Part shown: piece after piece, positions 1 to 11,398 of the stretch
Layout: each line of letters starts with the position of its first letter
How positions within the stretch are numbered: position 1 is the stretch's first letter
Source: Anaeramoeba flamelloides
Taxonomy: Eukaryota; Metamonada; Anaeramoebidae
Assembly (NCBI GenBank): GCA_027625915.1
Contig: JANTQA010000008.1
Span: forward strand, 7,982,501-8,046,500
Direction of reading: 5' to 3'
DNA length: 64,000 nt
Translations under genes and position numbers: made by a program
The notes under the pieces: generated by a model
What the model was told of the DNA's origin: nothing
The model's input: only the letters and a program-made list of their open reading frames with translations
Databases searched by the model: none

Positions 1-547
1 CGCTTTTGTTGGAGTCTGTATTGACAGATTCTGTTGAAGAAGAGGAATCAGTCGATTTGCTCTTGTCTGTATAATCTTTTTTGGACTTTGAATCTTTATT
101 GTTGCTCTTGGTTTTGGATTTTTGATTCAATTTGTTCTTCGTTTTGGGATTCTTTTTCTTTCCATTTTCTTTGCTTGAATCAAGAGATTCGGAGGAAATG
201 GAAGATGTTAGTGATAAAGAGGATGAGGTCAAAGAAGATGACGATGACGACGATGATGCTGATGAATAAGACGATGAAGGCGTAGAGGTAACCGACGAAT
301 ACGATGAAGATAATGAGGTTGATGAATAAGATGCAGAATACCTTAATTTTTTTTTTTTTTTATTTCTTGGCGTCTTTTTGTGTTTGCCATGAGTGGTGCT
401 GTTGGGTTTTTTTTTGTTTTTTGATTGAGGATCTTCTTTTTTCAATTTTTTAAAAGCTTGACTTTTTTCTTTTCGACCTTTTTGTGATTTGCAATCCTTA
501 ATTGACAAATCATTCGAATTGCTTTTTTTCTTTTTAATTTCTGTCAT
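1..547 (-). CDS. Ser/Lys-rich low-complexity protein, 5' part only
   Basis: The minus strand is open from an ATG at 547 to the left edge (182 codons), so the 3' end lies outside the window. The first ~70 residues are very basic (runs of Lys, Asn, Gln, Ser). About 50 residues almost wholly of Ser with some Thr, Tyr and Leu follow, and then a second Lys/Ser/Asn-rich stretch. I recognise no domain. A 15-A run at 347-361 encodes five Lys codons and keeps frame, so no frameshift is needed. Serine is spelled with TCA/TCT/TCG/TCC/AGC, which argues for selected protein sequence and not a simple DNA repeat. Basic/Ser-rich proteins of this kind are often nuclear, but that is inference. The plus-strand ORF lying opposite is a shadow. 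Confidence 0.6.
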   Translation of the reverse strand, partial: MTEIKKKKSNSNDLSIKDCKSQKGRKEKSQAFKKLKKEDPQSKNKKKPNSTTHGKHKKTPRNKKKKKLRYSASYSSTSLSSSYSSVTSTPSSSYSSASSSSSSSSLTSSSLSLTSSISSESLDSSKENGKKKNPKTKNKLNQKSKTKSNNKDSKSKKDYTDKSKSTDSSSSTESVNTDSNKS

Positions 548-1689
548 TGCCTTGTTTTCAATCTAAGAACAACAAAATTTGCAAAAAACAAAAGAATAAT
601 CGAAAAAAAGAGAATTTTCTCAAAATATATTTTATTCCCAAACAGTTTGTACAAAAAATTATTTACCTAAAAATGCTCTACAGCCTCAGAATTGGTTTAG
701 TATTATATTTTATAATATGCCTTTTTGATAACTTTGGTAAATTTATTTCAAAGAAACCGAAAGCAAATCAAATAGAAACAAAATGAAAAAATGATAAAAC
801 GCTAATCTTGTGATTTTTCGAAATAGTTTTGCAGATCATTACAATTTTGAGGGTTTAAATACACCGATGAATTTTCAGTGTTGCCTTATTATTTAAATGA
901 AAAAAGTGCCCGAATAGGAAATTCTTTTCCACAGATAAAAAATAATTTCTATTTTTTAGTAAAATTTTATTTAATTAATATCTGAATAGATTTCAAGATC
1001 GAAAACATTTTTATATTTTGGGCAGCCAACTTTTGTGTCACTAATAAAAGAATTAGCTTTAAAGAAATTAATTTGAAATTTTGAAATAAATCAAACTCTT
1101 TTTTGTAATCCCTTTTATAAAAAAATTTCATAGATTTAGTATTTTAGATTTCAATTTTTTGACGAACCTTTGAATAGTCAAGTTGTAACCACCAACCCCC
1201 CTGGTGTTTGAGACTTAGGGTGTTCTGGCAATTCCAATCTTAAAGTTTTCTTATTTTGGTTGAAAAAATTATCAGTTCTTGAAGGAAAGATCCTTAATAT
1301 TTTCAAAGATGATAACTTAAGGAGGAACTTAAAATGAATTATTCAGATAAGCTTCAAATATTAGCACTACCATTTTTGTTGCTGTCATCATATGATCTTT
1401 GATCCTAAGATTCTATTAAATTATTTTAACAAAAAAAGCACTTTTTTAGTTTTATTTTTTCTTCTTTTGAAAATACCCACTTACTACTATGAACTAATTT
1501 AGAACAATATTTATTTGTTGGGGTATTATTCGATTTCATTGTGTTATTAATTCCAAAAATTAATTACTGTATTAAAAAGAAAACTGATCGGATAAACATT
1601 GTCTTATTATGAGTATGAAAAAAAAATTCAGCAACCAGTAATTTAGATATAAAGTTGGACAAGAATTAAATTTTCCACATTATTAATAA

Positions 1690-2480
1690 AGATCATTTTG
1701 AAATATTGTCACCATACCAGAACTCCAAATTCTCATGGTTATTGGTTTTATTGTTGTTAGTATAATAAGAATTTTGAAAGCTCTCTAGTCAAGAATAGCC
1801 CTTATTTTTTGGTGTTCATTAGTTACAAACAATGTACAAAGGGATTTTAGTTAAATGTAACTTTGAGATCTTTATCTGAATAGAAAATAACTATGTGTTT
1901 TAAAATTATCCTTACAGTGATCAAAATAAAGCGTGGACCACAACTATATTCCGTGTTTCAAAATATTATCCGTGCGTTTTTTTATTCTTGTTACAAGGCA
2001 ACATCCAATTTACTAACAAATAGTATACTTAAGTTCAAATCAAATTTGAAAGTAAAGACTTGGTTATTTTCAGTGAAATTTAAATTATTCATGCCAATAG
2101 TTGAAAATTTTCCATAATATTCTCAATTTTTTAGAAATTTTTTGTTTTTTTTATGATTAAAATTTTCTGTAAATTTACTCTATTTTTTGAGATAAATTGT
2201 GCAATTTGATCCTTCATTATTCAAATAATCTTTTAAATAATAGAGATTTAAGAAACCAATACCATATTTTTTTTAGGGTTTATTATTGGTTTCTTTGATT
2301 GGTTAATGTATTGGTCAACTATAACAAAAAAACAAGCATTTTAGTTTGAAACACACATTATATTTTTTTGCACAGGTTATTTTGACTACGGTACAATCTA
2401 TAAAAAAAAAAACAAATAAAAAAGATTACTGATGATAAATATACTGTGTTCTAGGTTTCATCAGAATTTATAAGAATATA
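1690..2480. repeat. Dispersed repeat shared with 57.2-57.5 kb
   Basis: The stretch around 1700-1830 (GAACTCCAAATTC, then TTATTGTTGTTAGTATAA, then CTCTCTAGTC) matches 57240-57345 with many substitutions in the same orientation. A second island, TACTGATGATAAATATACTG at about 2428, matches 57488-57510. The middle has diverged too far to align by eye. It is an old dispersed element of unknown class. Confidence 0.5.
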
Positions 2481-2499
2481 TTTAAACTTAAGATCACCC

Positions 2500-2625
2500 C
2501 CTGCTCTTTTGAATAAGGGAAAACCTAATGGAAGTATCCTAGGTTTTCCACTATTCAAAAGAATCAAGCAAAATCCTAGATTTTACTCTATTTGTTTAAT
2601 TATTATGAAACCTAAAAGGGTTTTT
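2500..2625. repeat. Hairpin-type repeat (AACCTA family), degraded copy
   Basis: It carries GGGAAAACCTAATGG, CCTAGGTTTTCC, ATTCAAAAGAATC and GATTTTACTC. The same blocks occur at 12.8, 23.4, 23.6 and 43.9 kb. The opposed AAAACCT/AGGTTTT blocks can fold back on each other. This is probably a non-autonomous DNA element. Confidence 0.45.
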
Positions 2626-3189
2626 TGGTCTTTAATATGGCCATGAAAATAATATTATGATGTTTTATTGTTAAGTTAATTATTTTTCTTCTTTTCTTTT
2701 TCTTTATTTGATATAATTTTCTTTAAAACACCTTTCTTTAATTAGATATTATTTATTTTCAACTTTATTAATTTATGTTAAATGATTCTTATGATATTGA
2801 TCTTTTAGAGGACGAATTACAATAAGAAAAAAGAAAACCAATAACTTTATTTTTCCATTGTTAAAAGAATAATCCTTAAAAATGGAAAATATGTTTTCAA
2901 GTTTTTTTCCAAAAAAAGGGCAAAAATTTTTTTTTTATATTTCATACAGAATATTTTCTTTTAAAGTTATTCTATTTAGGAAATTGTAATATAGAAATAG
3001 TAAGAATTTTAATATTTAATCGATCATTTATCGTATATGTAAACTATTTTTCAAAAAAAAATCGCACACCTTTTAAATCATCAATACTATTAAATTTGAT
3101 TGTTAAGAAGATCATGACTTATTGCTGATTTTCATTTTTATTATTCATTTTTTCTTTTTTTTCTTTTTTATTTTTGGATATTAAACAGT

Positions 3190-3590
3190 TGGAAAATGAA
3201 AAAACAAGATAAGAAGAAACCAATTTGGAAATAATCTACCAGTATATAAATGTAAACGGTGCAAGTTTGATTTTGAATGGGCTAGATATAGGGATTAAGA
3301 AAGACCATTATTCGATTAGTTCCTGAAACAAAGAAAAGAGAAAATAAAGGAAAAACATCCGAACAAAATACCAGCTGAATTGTGGCTTTATCTTGAAAAT
3401 GGGAATTTAAAGAACCAAAGTTTGACTTGTAAAGAATTATCAATAAAATGTAGAAAACTTTTCTCAATTCAACCTGTTCAAAGGGTTTTATTGGTTTTAT
3501 TTTTGTTTTTTTTTTTTACAATTTACAAAATGAGATTACTCATTCAAAATAAAAGGGCATATCAATTTTTAAAATATTGAATTTTAATTT
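3190..3590 (+). pseudogene. Decayed transposase-like coding segment, copy 1
   Basis: About 400 bp that matches 60545-60925 on the other strand. Both copies encode the block LTxKELSIKCRxLF, and both have IGIKKDHY about 45 codons earlier. Both are also followed by a TTTACAAAATGAGATT block. The conserved block looks like the helix-turn-helix start of a DNA transposase (TYKEL as in Tc1-type proteins), but I cannot place the family. The frame is interrupted, so it is not a working gene. Confidence 0.45.
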
Positions 3591-4837
3591 TTATTATTTT
3601 TGATTTAAAGAGTTTTAAAGATTTAGTTGAGTGTTTTTTTATGTTTTAAAGCATTTCTTAAATTTTTGAATGATAATACAATTAATTTGATCCAATTATG
3701 TTTATTTCTTGAAATTTTTTCCACACTCTAATTTGAAAAGCCATTTATTACAAAAAATGTACTTCAAAATATTTCCTAAAAAATAAAAAAACAAAATTAA
3801 ATACAATTTTTGAGAAAACGAATTAATTTTACTTCAAATAAAAATTGGATAATTAGTAAGAAAACAAGTATTTTTTTAAAGGCAAAAAACCTAATTCTAA
3901 GTTTTTCCATTTCTAAGAAATTTTATCTAGTTAAAAACCCCATGAGGAAAAAAAAATTTATAGATAAAATGAAAAAAATACCAACAAATTTTCTTACCTA
4001 AAAAAATATAATGTTAAAGTTTACTACAAAATTTTGATTTCTTTAATTACAATACTATTATCTTAGAAATAAAACCAATTAAATATTATGTTTAATCAAT
4101 AAAAAATAAATCATAATGTTGGATATTTAAATAGTTTCATCAGAATTTAAAATTTAATAAAGATATTTAAAAATAACATTGACATTCTTTTTTAGGAAAT
4201 AGCTTTGGCATAATAAACACTTGACTACTATTAGATCTTAATCCAATTCAGTATAACACAGAGGTCTAAAATAACATTACAAAAGCAACCAATATAAGAA
4301 TGGAGGAAAAGAAGATTACATCTTAGTAATAAGCATAAATCCAAAACGAGAAAATCATTTTAACAATAAAGTTTCTGAAAAAACTTCTTTCATCTAAAGG
4401 TAATCGGTAGGATTTTAAAAGCTGACATTTAAAATAAATAAAATATTTTTTTAAAAAAAGATTATAAAGTTAAAAACACTTTCTGGTTTCACTTATTCAA
4501 AGTTGATCCAAAATTTGTAAAAAATATGAATCATTGTTTTAACAATAAATTATAAACATGAAATTTTACTCATTATTACTTGAGACAAAACAAAAAAATT
4601 AAAAATGAAAAATTTTTTTTTTCAAAAATGAGTAACAATTCTTTTTTATTTTATTTTAATATTCAATAATTCGAATAAAAGCACCAATTCTTTATTTTTA
4701 AAAATAACGAAAATATTTAAAACTATAAAGATAGATATTAAATATATAATAATAAATATATTATTTATAAATTAAGTAATTTTTCATACTTTTTAAGATT
4801 TGACAAGATAAAGTTGTTTGAAAAAGTTTGAGGAATT

Positions 4838-5906
4838 TTAGTTAAAGCCTCTCATTAGATTTAATAATTGCATATTCATAAAATTCATGTTTTCCCCACC
4901 CATCATGACTTTCTTTCTTGGTCTTTTAACGGTCATTTTATTTTGAATCAAATTGGCTCTTAAAAGCAAAGCACGGGTTTTTCTTCTATAATCTTTTCCA
5001 AAATTTAAAACTTCTTGAAAAGTTTGACTCCTTTTATTAATTCTAGTCCCATACAAGATTTTATTTTTTTGATCAATCTTTCCTGCTAATTTGTCTTCAG
5101 CAATTAAATTTGAAACCTCAATTTCAATTAATTCTAGTGTTGTACCAAAATCTTTAGCCATTTTTTTCATGTCAACCGTCAAATAGGGTGAGAAATATTG
5201 AATAATTGCCTTTTCTCTAATTCTAATGTATAATCGTTCAACATGCGAACTTAGGTATTGATCTAATAATAATCTAGGTTTGATAAGATTTAACCCTTCT
5301 ACAAAGCCTGTATAATTTGATTCATAGAAATTATAAATTATATCACGCATCTCTGGTACCAATTCAAGGTAATTTTTAAAATATTCGTTATCTAAAATGT
5401 TTCTTTTTAATTCCCTTCTATTAAATGTTGCTAGTGATAAAAAGCCACCATAGATACCAATATCAAGCGAGGTAAAAATTTCTGGATATTCAAATGTGTT
5501 TTTACCAGGGGCATGAATAAATTGATGTGCTGCTGTTTTAAATTCGCGTGAAGTTAATTGAAGAAGCCCATTAATAGTTTTTAAAATACCATTTGTGCTA
5601 ATATCTATTCATTGATTTAATATAATTCATTAGATTAGGTTTAGAAAAAAAATAACAAATAAAAAAAATGTTAAAAATTAATGTTATTTTTTAAAATTAT
5701 TTGCAAGATCTTTTTATAAGAAATTTTCTTTTTCTTATTTTATCTTTTATTTGTTTTTTGTGTTGTAGCCATTTAAAAAAGGTGTTGGAATTCTGTTCTA
5801 ATGTTACGATGAGAAAAAAATAAATCTTTGTTTAATAATACAAAAAATGTACAAAAAACGTACTAAAAGTATGTTGATAACACACTCCCACACACCACAC
5901 ACACAC

Positions 5907-5963
<57 letters not shown>

Positions 5964-8900
5964 TATATATACATACACGTACACACATACACATACAAAT
6001 CTAGATATGTACTGATTTTTTCTTATGATTAGGAAGTATTGAATTTTGTCTTTTAAAACATTTTTTTTCGGGTAAAGAAAAAAAAAAATTTGAAAATTTA
6101 ATCCATTCTAAACTAAAATTCATAATTTTTAACATAGTTAAAACAGTTAAAAGAATCACAATAATGCACACTTTGATTCAAATTGGAAATAATTTTTGAT
6201 TTTCCAAAAATATTACCATCATTTTTTCATCTTTTAGTTTTTTTTTTTTCATTTTTTGAATTAAGTAATATTTTTCCTGAGTTCAAAATAATTTTTTCTA
6301 ACAGTTGATATTATGTCAACGTTGAGTTCTTCTAAATAGAAAAACGCATATAAAATTAGTTGAGGGTATCTAACATTTGATCGATCAATAATTTTTAATA
6401 GAATTTAAATAAATTTAACCAATATATTTTTTTGTTGTTATCACTTCAAAATTTTTACTTCAACATCAGAGCCAATAAAGATATTGATGAAAATGAACAT
6501 AAAATAAATTCATGGCATCACTATAGAATACTTTTTGAAGAATATAACTCAACACACAATAAGGAAAATTGTGCTCAAATCCAAATAATCCCTAGTAACC
6601 CCCAAACATTCAAATTCATCTGGATCCAATAACTTTAAGTTTTTTTCCAATTATTTATTTTTAAATTCTTTATTTTTTTATTTCACCTTTTTTTGATTCT
6701 CTATTTTTTTTTTTTTTTTTTTTTTATAGACTCTTCATTTTATATTCTCTTTTTTTTAGAAAATGAAATTAAGTTTAAAATTCTTCTAATTACTGTTTCT
6801 ATACACTCTGTATCTGAGCGCTCTTTGAACGGGAAGTTACAAATTGAGTCACTTCAATTTTCTCTCTTTTAAACAATTTTTTTTTTTTTAAACATTTGAC
6901 CCTTAGCAATAAATCCTCAAATCACTCCAAAATTTTGGTTAATACAATTTTTTTATTTTATTGAGATTTTTAAATATTTATATTTTGTTTTGTGATTATT
7001 GTAAATGATAAATAATTATTAAAGTTTCAATTAGTCAGTGGGTCTAAACTAGTATTTCCTATCTAATAAGATTTTTTTTTTTTTCAAAAATTTTGAATGA
7101 GGTTTATATTAAGCTATTTCCAAAAAAGAAGGGTAAATTTATTGTAAAATATCTTGATTAAACTTCAATTCTAATAAAACTATTTAAATATTCTCCTGGT
7201 TATTTATCATTAATTGATTCCTCATAATAATTCAATTTTTTTGATTATTTTTCAGAAATTACCTTAATAAAAGATATCGAAGATTCTGTTCTTCAATTAT
7301 ATATGATTATTTTTTAGGTGTGAAAATTGGTGATTATTTTTTTTTTTTTTTTGATCTAGAAAAATTTTTTTCATAAGAGGTTTAATCTCGATTAATTTCG
7401 AATAGAAAGAAGAACTTATAGCAGGATTTTATGGTTTAAAAAATCCTTGATATCCTTATCATATTGCCCATTTTTTATTTAAATTGACCGTAACATTGTT
7501 TTCTCCAACAATGGTGTACAATCCCTTTTAATTTGGCTTGTTTTATGTTAAACAGGATTAAATATTATTGATTTTAGCTGAAGCTACATCGTAATTTATG
7601 AAAATTTATCTTGAAAAATAAAAATGGGGTAGTGTCCAAAAACGATGAGTGTACATCAAATTCCTCTGGTTGAAGAGTAATTTTCACTAATTTTCAAGCA
7701 ACGAAAAATAATTTTCAAAAAATGAAATGATTGTAAAATTTAATCGAAAGGTTCAAGTTTATAAAAAAAATTTACGTTTGGGTGTTGGTTTTGGTGTCTT
7801 TTAATTAGATGCCCAAATAAAATTAGATCAAAAAAGTGTCGTAAATTTTCCAATTACAACAAAAGAGTGAGTAAAAAAATAAAAGAGTAAAATTTTTAAA
7901 AGAAAAGAAAAGAAACAAAACAAATCAAAGTTAAAAAAACAAGGGAAATAGTTCAATTACCTAAGTCTTCTGATTTTTTTTGTGCGGCGTTTAAATAAGA
8001 GGAGATATGAGAATAACTCTTCCCCTCCATAGCCGTTTTTATTGCAGCTAAACAACAATCCACAATTTCTATAGGATCACTCGTAGCTTCTTTTGCTCTT
8101 GAATAATATTTTAATGCAGATTTAAGATCGCCTTTATCAAAATAAAAATGCCCAAGTTGCAGGTTTCCTTCTCTAATTCCTTCTTGATTGACATTTTCCT
8201 TAGCCTTTTTAAGGTTTGACTCTAAGCTATCGTATGTGTTTGCTGAGTTTTTTAATGTTTTGTCAATCCATTTTTGGTCGAGACTCTTTTCATCTTGTAA
8301 AACATCAGAGTATTTCTCAACAATTTTTCTGTATTTTTGGATGTTTCTTGTTTTTTTAACTTCTTCAATAAACATTTTAAGTGCTAAAGTTGTTGTAAGT
8401 TTGTTTTTGATTTGAAATGTTTTTTTGTGGTTGAGGGGGGTTAAGTAAGTCAAGAAAATAAAAAAGAAAAAAAATTAGTATTCATCGAAAAAAGAGCAAA
8501 TTAAAAAAAAAAAAAAAATTCGACAAGATGGAATTACAAATGGAAAAAAATGGATGACTGATAACATAAAAAGAAAAAAGAAAAAAAAAAGAATAAAAAG
8601 AATAAATGAGAAAAAAAAAAAAAAAAAAAAAAAAAATTTTTTAAAAACATAGAGTTTATTGTTTTTAATTAATTATTATTTACCTTTTTGTTGATGAATT
8701 TCAGATCTTTGAGCAATAAATAACAAACGTTCCATTCTTGTATGTCCATGGTAACCTTCAATATAGTCTTCAAGATCAAAGGAAGAAAAGTCAGCACCTT
8801 TAATAAATTTTGGTTCATTGGCAGCTTCTCGTTCTTGAACTTTTTTTTTAATTTTTTCAAGCTGTTCTTTTGTTGGTCCCTTTTTTTTTTCTTCTCCTCC

Positions 8901-9026
8901 TTTTTCTTTTTCTTTTTCTGTGTTTTGTTCCTTTTCTTCCTCTCCTTTTGATTCTTCTCCTGATCCTTCCTTTTCTATTTCAATTTCAATTTCTTTCTCG
9001 ATTTCAATTTTGTTTTCGTTTGACAT
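4838..9026 (-). CDS. CSN1: COP9 signalosome complex subunit 1 (CSN1/GPS1)
   Basis: CSN1 is the RPN7/PCI-domain scaffold of the COP9 signalosome, which removes NEDD8 from cullins. I infer three exons: 9026-8684, 8383-7961 and 5604-4838, giving 510 aa, close to the human protein. Introns are 8683-8384 (300 bp) and 7960-5605 (2356 bp). Both are GT-AG and both junction phases fit. Exon 1 has an acidic KE-rich start and then the RPN7-type motif DLEDYIEGY...RMERLLFIA. The first splice rejoins ALKM. Exon 2 has the TPR-like GNLQLGHFYFDKGDLKSALK. Exon 3 has GIYGGFLSLATFNRRELKR, MRDIIYNFYES and the winged helix IRxKAIIQYFSPYLTVDMKK, and it ends with the CSN1-specific tail SQTFQEVLNFGKDYRRKTRA. RPN7 itself lacks that tail, which separates the two. 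An in-frame ATG at 9044 is an alternative start. The large intron is full of repeats. Confidence 0.93.
5881..5960. repeat. (AC)n microsatellite in CSN1 intron 2
   Basis: About 80 bp of nearly pure CA/AC dinucleotide with a few interruptions. It continues into a TATATACATACACGTACAC tail to about 5996. It is the only long dinucleotide tract of this kind in the window. ORFs on both strands here are artefacts of the repeat. Confidence 0.97.
6109..7106 (+). mobile_element. TA-flanked inverted-repeat element, copy with nested insertion
   Basis: The 5' end TAAACTAAAATTCATAATTT and the 3' end AAAATTTTGAATGAGGTTTA are inverted repeats. The same ends bound the copy at 50452-51011. The first ~340 bp (AGTTAAAACAGTTAAAAGAA ... 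ATTTGATCGATCAATAATT) and the last ~150 bp align with that copy. The extra ~450 bp in the middle (about 6460-6950) is absent there and is a later insertion or a longer parental version. TIRs starting with TA suggest a Tc1/mariner-type mover. It lies inside CSN1 intron 2. Confidence 0.65.
6433..6632 (+). pseudogene. Coding-like relic nested in the 6.1-kb element
   Basis: An open frame of ~66 codons with mixed, non-repetitive composition (for example NIRANKDIDENEHKINSWHH) and higher GC than its surroundings. It has no ATG at its start and no recognisable domain. It sits in the part of the 6.1-kb element that the other copies lack, so it may be cargo or a fragment of a host gene. The call is weak. 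Confidence 0.3.
7180..7530 (+). repeat. Repeat shared between introns of CSN1 and VPS35
   Basis: It contains CATTAATTGATTC, then AGGTGTGAAAATTGGTGA, a T-run with GATCTAGAAAAATTTTTTTC, CATAAGAGGTTTAATCT and CATATTGCCCATTTTTTA. All occur in the same order and orientation at 48990-49335, inside VPS35 intron 4. No ends or TSDs could be defined. Confidence 0.6.
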
Positions 9027-10267
9027 TATTACTTTTTTAATCACCCAATGACTAATATTTTAAATTATTACAAAGTTTCAAAAAATGAAAATTTATTTTG
9101 AGAATTAAACCTTATAATTGCCGAAACAATAGATTTAATTTCAAACAATTAAACCATTATTTTCAAGTTGTTGAATATTGATAAATTACGATAAAAATCT
9201 AAAAATTTTAAGTGCAATTTCCTTTTTGATAAATCTTTGTACTGTTTCTTATCAAACAGTCCAGGACAAAGAAAATTTTGAAAAACAACTAATTTTACAG
9301 AGTTATTTTAGCACTTGACCTCATAAAATGCTTATTCAAAGCTTGTGCATAATAAATTCAAAAAGGAAAATCAAGTTAAAAATTTCCAAACTTTTATTGT
9401 AATTTATCAGTATTGAACATTTTTAAAAACAGCTTTTTGAAATTAGAACTTATTTTGAAAACGATTCCTAAGTATATTTTGAAATTAGACCCAAAAAATC
9501 GTTCTTTCAAAATTAATGTTCCAAGGATTCTCTTTGGTTGTAGTGTTTCTTAATATTCTAATTTTAGAAATGTAATGGTTTTTAGAACTCTCGTAAATAA
9601 TACTAATAATAACTCCTCAAATCACTATTATTAAAAAAAGAAAGGGTTAATGATTTTCACTTAATTTTTTAATTTCCATTTTCACTTATAAAATAAAAAC
9701 TTAGAAGCCTACTACTCTTGTTTCCACTTGATAGTCGGGAGTAATAACTATTTATTACAGAAAATCTCGCTTTTCTCAAACTTTTCAGACTTCTAAACTG
9801 TTGGGAAGTGCTTAAGGGCTTGTCAGTTTTCTGTGGAGTTCAACAATTATACAGATATTTCGAATTGAAATTCGGAAGGTTTATCTTTTTTTCTAATTCT
9901 CAAACATATTTATTATATTTAGCCTTTTTAGATCACCCAATATAAACTAACATAATAACAAAAAAGACGACAAAAAATAAATCAAGATCACAAATTAAAA
10001 TTTATTTCATTTAGACTTTGAAAGAAAGGAAAGAAATAAATAAACAAAAATGAAGTGAAAATTAATTCGATTTATTATTTCAAATCAAAGTTTTAAAAAT
10101 AGCACTTTTATAAAGCTTTTCAAACAATTAAAGTATATTCAATCATTGAAATTGAGCTAATTGTTTCTCAAATCATGAAATTTTTTTCTAGTAAATTTTA
10201 AATTCATTTTTTTTTATTTCTTGATTATTTGTATTAATAATTTTATTTTTTAAAATTCAAATTTTAA
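9027..10267. other. Intergenic between divergent CSN1 and eS1 genes
   Basis: About 1.2 kb separating the CSN1 start (minus) from the eS1 start (plus), so it must hold both promoters. I see AT-rich unique-looking sequence and no gene. No TATA box stands out from the background. Confidence 0.5.
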
Positions 10268-11398
10268 ATGACAATTGGAAAATCTAATAGACAATTCAGA
10301 AAGAAGGGAAGAAAACAAAAGGCCGATCCATTTTTAAAAAAAGTATGGTATGATGTTAAAGCACCAAACATTTTCAGAGAAACTCAAATTGGAAAAACAT
10401 GTGTCAACCCAACTGGAGGTGGTAAAACTTCTGAACAACAATTAGACAAGAGAATGTTTGAAGTAAGCTTAGGTGATCTGAACAAAGATGAAAGAAAAGC
10501 TTATATGCAATTCAAATTCCGTGTTGAACATGTTTCTGGTACTAACTGTTTCACTAACTTTTATGGAATGAGATTAACAAATGACAAGGTCCAATCTCTT
10601 GTTGTCAAATACCATACTTTAATTGAAGCTGTTGTAAATGTAAAAACTACTGATGGTAATTTAACTTTTTTTTTTTTTTTTTATTTTTTCAAACAAGAAA
10701 ATTTTTTTTTTTTATTTTTTACTTTTTTGCTTTTTTATTTTTTTTTCATTTTCTTTTTTTTTTTTTTAGAAGTAAAGTACCAATTTACTTGTATTTGTGA
10801 AAATTTTAAATTTCTTTTTCTTTTGTAAAAAGATCTTAATTTTTTCTTTTTTCTTTGTTTTGAAAAAACAAAAGGATATTTTCAAAAAAACAAAAAATTT
10901 CTTTTTCTTCAATTTTTTTTTAACACAAAAACCTTAATAATAACTTTCGTTCTTTTTTTATGTTCAAAATACCAATTTCTATACACAACAAACAAAATAA
11001 TTCACTTAATAGGTTACACTGTAAGAATCTTTTGTATTGGATTTACAAAAAAAGATAGAAACCAAGTCAAAAAAACATGCTATGCACAAAGCTCCCAAGT
11101 AAGAGAAATTAGAAGAAGAATGGTTAACATCATGATCAAGGAGTCAAACTGCACATTAAAAGAATTAACCCTCAAACTCATTTCAGAATCTGTTCCAAAG
11201 GAAATCACCAAGCAATGCCAAAGCGTTTTCCCATTACAAAATGTCTATCTTAGGAAAATGAAAGTTTTAAAAACACCAAAGGTTGACGTCGACACAATCC
11301 TTAAATTACATGGATTCGAAACAAAGAAAAAAAAAGAAACAGGAAAGAAAGTTAACAGAAAAAAAAAGAGAGGTGGTAACAAAAAGAAAAAAAATTAA
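10268..11398 (+). CDS. RPS3A: 40S ribosomal protein eS1 (S3a)
   Basis: A small-subunit ribosomal protein on the 40S platform. It has two exons, 10268-10655 and 11013-11398, with a GT-AG intron at 10656-11012 that has a T-rich first half. The junction is phase 1 (ACT GAT G / GT TAC), giving TTDG-YTVRIFCIGFTKK as expected for the family. The product is 257 aa, near the usual ~260. Diagnostic stretches are the basic start (GKSNRQFRKKGRKQKADPF), KKVWYDVKAP, QIGKTCVNPT, FRVEHVSGTNCFTNFYGMRL and, in exon 2, CQSVFPLQNVYLRKMKVLKTP with LHG. The C-terminus ends in a Lys-rich tail. Codons are richer in C and G than nearby genes (AAG, ACC), as expected for high expression. The stop is TAA. Confidence 0.97.

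Larger units (their letters stand above)
548..4837. other. Intergenic, repeat-derived, no gene seen
   Basis: About 4.3 kb of very AT-rich DNA between the Ser/Lys-rich gene and the 3' end of CSN1. It holds the repeat pieces listed separately (1690-2480, 2500-2625, 3190-3590). Short ORFs such as those at 1893, 3810 and 547 on the plus strand have no coding character that I can see. Confidence 0.6.

Noticed and set aside
34-285. Plus-strand ORF rich in Cys, Trp and Phe
   Set aside because: It is antisense to the Ser-rich tract of the minus-strand gene; serine codons read backwards give this composition.
347-361. Possible frameshift in the Ser/Lys-rich gene at the 15-A run
   Set aside because: Recounting shows that the run is five Lys codons and the frame continues through the Ser-rich part without a break.
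4838-5604. Proteasome subunit RPN7 in place of CSN1
   Set aside because: The YFSPYL winged-helix block and the long tail after it fit CSN1, not RPN7.
5804-6032. ORFs on both strands (His/Thr and Cys/Val repeats)
   Set aside because: They are translations of the (AC)n microsatellite.
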